From: MGBC124762 sp048201935
GTDB lineage: Bacteria; Bacillota; Clostridia; Oscillospirales; Oscillospiraceae
Assembly: GCA_048201935.1 (NCBI GenBank)
Contig: DBFBGR010000014.1
Span: 1-64,000 of the forward strand
DNA length: 64,000 nucleotides
Direction of reading: 5' to 3'
The stretch's first letter is position 1, and each line of letters begins with the position of its first letter. The notes under the pieces were generated by a model. The model was not told the DNA's origin and did no database searches. It saw nothing but the letters and a program-made list of their open reading frames with translations. Shown here piece after piece: positions 60,999 through 64,000 of the stretch. The position numbers were made by a program, and so were the translations under genes.

Positions 60999-61254
60999 AG
61001 ACCCCTACCTCCACGCCGCCCAGCTCCAAGGTGGTGTCCTTGGAAAAGCCCGCCTTTTGGAGGTAATATTTTACCGTCATGATGCCGTATTTGGGATTCT
61101 TGTTGTCCTCCTCGCCCAGGAGGTCGATGTCGATGTGGCGGTCGCTGGAGCCCAGCAAAAAGCCATCGTCCTCCAAAAGTCCCGCCAGGTCGTCCTTCAC
61201 CTGGTCCAAGGTGGCTCCGTCGGGCAGGGCGGGGAAGTGGATAAGCAGTTCCAT
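60991..61254 (-). CDS. Hypothetical protein, 87 residues
   Basis: The small soluble protein (MELLIHFPALPDGATLDQVKDDL...) is acidic, with a mixed alpha/beta pattern and a C-terminal strand GGVEVGVYD. It contains DIDLLGEEDNKNPKYGIMTVKYYLQ. I do not recognise a family. Its ATG shares a base with the prfA stop and its end overlaps the membrane-protein gene by 8 bases, so it is translationally coupled on both sides. Confidence 0.65.
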   Translation of the reverse strand: MELLIHFPALPDGATLDQVKDDLAGLLEDDGFLLGSSDRHIDIDLLGEEDNKNPKYGIMTVKYYLQKAGFSKDTTLELGGVEVGVYD

Positions 61255-62315
61255 TACGCATTGGCCTCCTTCAATCTCTGGGCCTGGTCGTCAGCCCGCA
61301 AAGCGTCGATGACCTCGTCCAGGTCGCCGTCCATGACCTCCAAAAGCCGGTAGAGGGTCAGGCCGATGCGGTGGTCGGTGAGACGGCCCTGGGGGAAGTT
61401 ATAGGTGCGGATGCGCTCGTTTCGCATCCCCGAGCCCACCTGGCTGCGCCGGGCCTGGGTGATGGCGCTGTCCTGGGCCTGCTGGGCTTGGTCGTAGAGC
61501 TTGCTGCGCAGCATCAGCATGGCCTTGTCCCGGTTTTGGAACTGGCTGCGCTCTTGCTGGCACTCCACCACGATGCCGCTGGGCTTGTGGATGAGCCGCA
61601 CGGCGGAGCTTGTTTTATTGACGTGCTGGCCGCCCGCCCCCGAGGCCCGAAAGACCTGCATCTCGATGTCGTTGGGGTCGATGTCTACGCTGACTTCGTC
61701 CACCTCGGGCAGCACCGCCACGGTGACGGTGGAGGTGTGGACCCGGCCGCCGGATTCGGTCTCCGGGACCCGCTGGACCCGGTGGACGCCGCTTTCGAAT
61801 TTCAGCTTGGCGTAGGCCCCCTGGCCCTGGACCAAAAAGACGATCTCCTTGGCCCCGCCCAGCTCGGTCTCGTTGGCGGACATGACCTCCACGCTCCAGC
61901 CCTGGGCTTGGGCGTACATGGAGTACATCCGAAACAGGGAGTGACCGAACAGGGCCGATTCCTCGCCGCCCACACCGGCCCGGATCTCCACCATGACGCT
62001 CTTGTCGTCGTCCGGGTCCCGGGGGAGCAGCAGCACCTTCAGCTCCTCCTCCAGCCGGGGGATGGCCTCCAAAGCGGTCTGGTATTCCTCCTGGGCCATC
62101 TCCTTCAGCTCCGGGTCGGAGAGCAGCTCCTTGGCCTCGTTCAAGCTCTGCCGGGCCTTTTGGAGCTGGCGGTAAGTGGTCACCACGTCTTCAAGTTCCC
62201 GCTGCTCTTTATTGAGCTTTGCCACCAGCTCGGGGTCCGCGTAGGTCTCGCTTTGGCCGAGCTGGGCCTCGATGAGGGCGTAGCGGTGGTCCAAGGCCCT
62301 TAGTTTCTCCTCCAT
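61254..62315 (-). CDS. prfA: Peptide chain release factor 1
   Basis: The 353-residue factor ends translation at UAA and UAG. Domain 1 is helical (about 1-100). The stop-codon recognition tripeptide region appears as RVPETESGGRVHTS, a PET variant of the usual PAT. The catalytic GGQ lies in ASGAGGQHVNKTSSAVRL, followed by HKPSGIVVECQQERSQFQN. The length is right for RF1 and shorter than frameshifted RF2. A prmC methyltransferase gene, often adjacent, is not present; the next genes are two small unknowns. Confidence 0.96.
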   Translation of the reverse strand: MEEKLRALDHRYALIEAQLGQSETYADPELVAKLNKEQRELEDVVTTYRQLQKARQSLNEAKELLSDPELKEMAQEEYQTALEAIPRLEEELKVLLLPRDPDDDKSVMVEIRAGVGGEESALFGHSLFRMYSMYAQAQGWSVEVMSANETELGGAKEIVFLVQGQGAYAKLKFESGVHRVQRVPETESGGRVHTSTVTVAVLPEVDEVSVDIDPNDIEMQVFRASGAGGQHVNKTSSAVRLIHKPSGIVVECQQERSQFQNRDKAMLMLRSKLYDQAQQAQDSAITQARRSQVGSGMRNERIRTYNFPQGRLTDHRIGLTLYRLLEVMDGDLDEVIDALRADDQAQRLKEANA

Positions 62316-62327
62316 AGCTCCGTCCCC

Positions 62328-62951
62328 TTACCAGTCCAGGGTGAAGGACTTTACCAGCCCCACCGGCTCCCGGAGGAAGTTATAGAGCTTGTGCCAGAAG
62401 TGGTCGGACTGGGCCGCTAACGTGGAGACGTGATAGCCAAAGCGGCCGCCCAGCAGACGGCACCGGGCCAGATGGAAGTCGTTGGACACCAGGATGACCC
62501 CATCGGCCACGTCGTAGCCGTTTTGGGCCAGCAGGGCCTTGCTGTTTTTCAGGTTTTCCTTGGTGTTGTGGGACCGGTCCTCCTTCAAAATGGTCCCTGC
62601 GAAGCCGTGGTCACGAAGGAATTTCTCCATGCCGTTGGCCTCGGTGTCGGGCTCGTCGGGGCCCTGGCCGCCGGAGACCACCACCAGGGTGTTGGGGTGA
62701 TCCTTGAGATACGCCAGGGCCGCCTCCAGCCGCCGTTGGAGAAAGAGGGACGGCCCGTCGCTTTTGAGCTGGGCCCCCAGCACCACCATGGCCCCGGGCG
62801 TGTCGTCCACATCGCTGTGGGCGTTCCAGAGCACCACCGCCTCCAAGGCCAGGTAGCACACCAATCCCAGGACCAGAATAAGGCAGATGAGCTTTAGCCA
62901 CAGGGGCCAGCCCTTCTTGCCGCTATAGGGCCGATACGGTTTCGTGTTCAT
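62328..62951 (-). CDS. YdcF/DUF218 family membrane protein
   Basis: The 207-residue protein has a short cytoplasmic basic tail and one membrane helix (about 19-40), then a DUF218 (SanA/ElyC/YdcF) domain: AMVVLGAQLKSDGPSLFLQRRLEAAL, VVVSGGQGPDEPDTEA, DRSHNTKENLKNSKALL and VILVSNDFHLARC. Family members act at the envelope. The start at 62951 overlaps the ABC-F stop (ATGA) and has GGAGG before it; the longer in-frame start at 62990 lies inside the ABC-F gene. prfA follows 12 bases after its stop. Confidence 0.88.
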   Translation of the reverse strand: MNTKPYRPYSGKKGWPLWLKLICLILVLGLVCYLALEAVVLWNAHSDVDDTPGAMVVLGAQLKSDGPSLFLQRRLEAALAYLKDHPNTLVVVSGGQGPDEPDTEANGMEKFLRDHGFAGTILKEDRSHNTKENLKNSKALLAQNGYDVADGVILVSNDFHLARCRLLGGRFGYHVSTLAAQSDHFWHKLYNFLREPVGLVKSFTLDW

Positions 62952-64000
62952 CCCTTTGCCTCCTCCAATTCCTGGGCCAGTGTCTCCCATTGTGTATATA
63001 GATGTCGAATTTTGTCATCCAGCTCTTCGCGCTGCTGGTAGAGCTCCTGGAGCTTGAGGTAGTCGCTGGCGGCCTCGTCGATGGCCTGGGTGAGCTCGTA
63101 CATCTCCTCCTCGGCCTTGGCCACCGCCCGCTCCGCGGCGGCCACCTCTTTTTCCAGGTACTTCGTACCACCCTTTCGTGCTGGTGAGGGCTGGTCTGTT
63201 GTACCACCTCCGTCAAGAAGCGAGGAGGAGTGCTCTTTGGTAGGGGAGGGCTTTTGTGCGTTGGCCGTTCGGGCCAACTGCTCCTGCCGCTCCAGATAGG
63301 CCCTGTACTCTTGGAAGGTGCCCTTGTAGTCCCGGATGTGGCCGTCCTCGATGGTCCACACCCGCCGGGCAAAGCGGTCGATGAAGTAGCGGTCGTGGCT
63401 CACCAGCAACAGCGCCCCGGGGAAGTCGGCCACAGCTCCTTCGATCCACTCCCTAGAGGCGATGTCCAGATGGTTGGTGGGCTCGTCCAGGATCAACAGA
63501 TTGATGCGCTCGTCCATGAGCATACAGAGCTTCAAGCGGCTCTTTTCTCCGCCGGAGAGGCTGTCCACGCTCTTGAATACGTCCTCTCCCCGAAAGAGGA
63601 AGGCGGCGAGCCGGTCCCGGGCCTCCTGCACCGAGCAGTTGCAGCCATAGAGCATGGTGTCAACCAAATTGCGCTCAGGGTGGTCGAAGACCACTTGCTG
63701 GGGAAGATAGCCCACCTTCACCGTGGGGCCGAAGCGGACCTTGCCCGAGGTGGGGGTCTCCTCGCCCAAAAGGAGCTTCAGGAAGGTAGACTTGCCCGTG
63801 CCGTTGTCGCCCAACAGGGCGATGCGCTCGCCCCCGGCCACCACCAGATTTACGTCCTGAAAGAGGGTCCGCTCGCCGAAGGACTTGCTGAGGCCAATGG
63901 TGGAGAAGACCTCGTCGCCGTGAAACTCCCGGGCGTCAAAGCCCACGGACATGGTCTTCTGCTCTCGGGGCTTGTCCACTGTCTGGAGCTTTTCCATGCG
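62948..64000 (-). CDS. ABC-F family ATPase, C-terminal part (runs off the window)
   Basis: The visible part of about 350 residues is the second half of an ABC-F protein. It begins in the inter-domain linker (EKLQTVDKPREQKTMSVGFD), then the second nucleotide-binding domain with Walker A LLGDNGTGKSTFLKL, signature SLSGGEKSRLKL and Walker B LLILDEPTNHLD. A charged C-terminal coiled coil follows (YLEKEVAAAERAVAKAEEEM). ABC-F proteins act on ribosomes. The first ATPase domain and the start lie beyond base 64000, so the subfamily (antibiotic resistance or housekeeping) cannot be judged. Confidence 0.9.
   Translation of the reverse strand, partial: RMEKLQTVDKPREQKTMSVGFDAREFHGDEVFSTIGLSKSFGERTLFQDVNLVVAGGERIALLGDNGTGKSTFLKLLLGEETPTSGKVRFGPTVKVGYLPQQVVFDHPERNLVDTMLYGCNCSVQEARDRLAAFLFRGEDVFKSVDSLSGGEKSRLKLCMLMDERINLLILDEPTNHLDIASREWIEGAVADFPGALLLVSHDRYFIDRFARRVWTIEDGHIRDYKGTFQEYRAYLERQEQLARTANAQKPSPTKEHSSSLLDGGGTTDQPSPARKGGTKYLEKEVAAAERAVAKAEEEMYELTQAIDEAASDYLKLQELYQQREELDDKIRHLYTQWETLAQELEEAKG

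Noticed and set aside
1..64000. SpoIIIE/FtsK guide motif GAGAAGGG as a polar signal
   Set aside because: It occurs many times, but mostly as Glu-Lys-Gly codons in GC-rich genes on both strands, so I cannot separate it from codon usage by eye.
1..64000. tRNA or rRNA genes, CRISPR arrays, insertion sequences, prophage
   Set aside because: No cloverleaf, no regular repeat-spacer array, and no transposase, integrase or phage structural gene was found on either strand.

Overview
The window comes from a GC-rich, endospore-forming Firmicute. It carries spoIVA behind a sigma-E-type promoter, a long-form ribosome hibernation factor, sepF/divIVA division genes, three S-layer-homology (SLH) exported proteins, and Gram-positive RNA switches: a T-box, a TPP riboswitch and a THF riboswitch. 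Gene content and base composition fit a gut-type Clostridia of the Oscillospirales; that placement is inference. I see no tRNA, rRNA, CRISPR, insertion sequence or prophage. One short gene (25198-25545) is clearly AT-richer than its surroundings.

Layout. 1-9.5 kb (mostly plus): divIC/ftsL-like gene, S1-domain protein, amidohydrolase, orphan fumarase alpha subunit, hpf, glf plus a glycosyltransferase, a divergent helix-turn-helix/desulfoferrodoxin fusion regulator, and a csoR-copA copper operon whose ATPase ends in a CopZ-like domain with its own ribosome-binding site. 9.6-23.3 kb (mostly minus): secreted pectinesterase, flavoprotein, rplS, a plus-strand membrane protein, a lipoprotein with dipeptidase and YheO-type regulator, a divergent small-protein/XRE pair, a sodium:amino-acid symporter, folT under a THF riboswitch, and glmS. 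23.4-37.8 kb (mostly plus): SLH peptidase, tagA-like transferase, tmk, DJ-1 protein, a 46-residue cysteine-rich peptide on the minus strand, mltG, U32 protein, cysE-cysS, rhomboid, miaA, hfq, HlyD-like protein, yggS, sepF and divIVA. 37.8-51.5 kb (plus): MATE transporter, T-box-ileS-lspA-rluD, a response regulator/ABC transporter/histidine kinase cluster, TPP riboswitch-thiT, a HAD phosphatase, an SLH S41 protease and an acetyltransferase. 51.5-64 kb (minus): spoIVA, SLH trypsin-like protease, and a long close-packed run from an ABC-F ATPase through prfA, a Sua5-type gene, an HD-domain gene, coaE and an M18 aminopeptidase to lysA.

The most unusual signal is not a gene. The ten-base element GTTNACATAA occurs twelve times, always in the same chromosomal orientation, in coding sequence in all three reading frames as well as between genes. 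Seven copies lie within 1.9 kb (58481-60342). Its complement TTATGTNAAC equals the XerD-binding arm of the Firmicute dif site, and four copies match the Bacillus subtilis arm over 11 bases. No XerC arm accompanies any copy. This suggests isolated XerD sites of the kind known to unload SMC near the replication terminus, and so places the window near the terminus. Other leads are a perfect palindrome identical to the Noc-binding consensus lodged in the folT promoter, the regulator fused to a complete superoxide-reductase iron site, and the copA/copZ fusion with an internal start.
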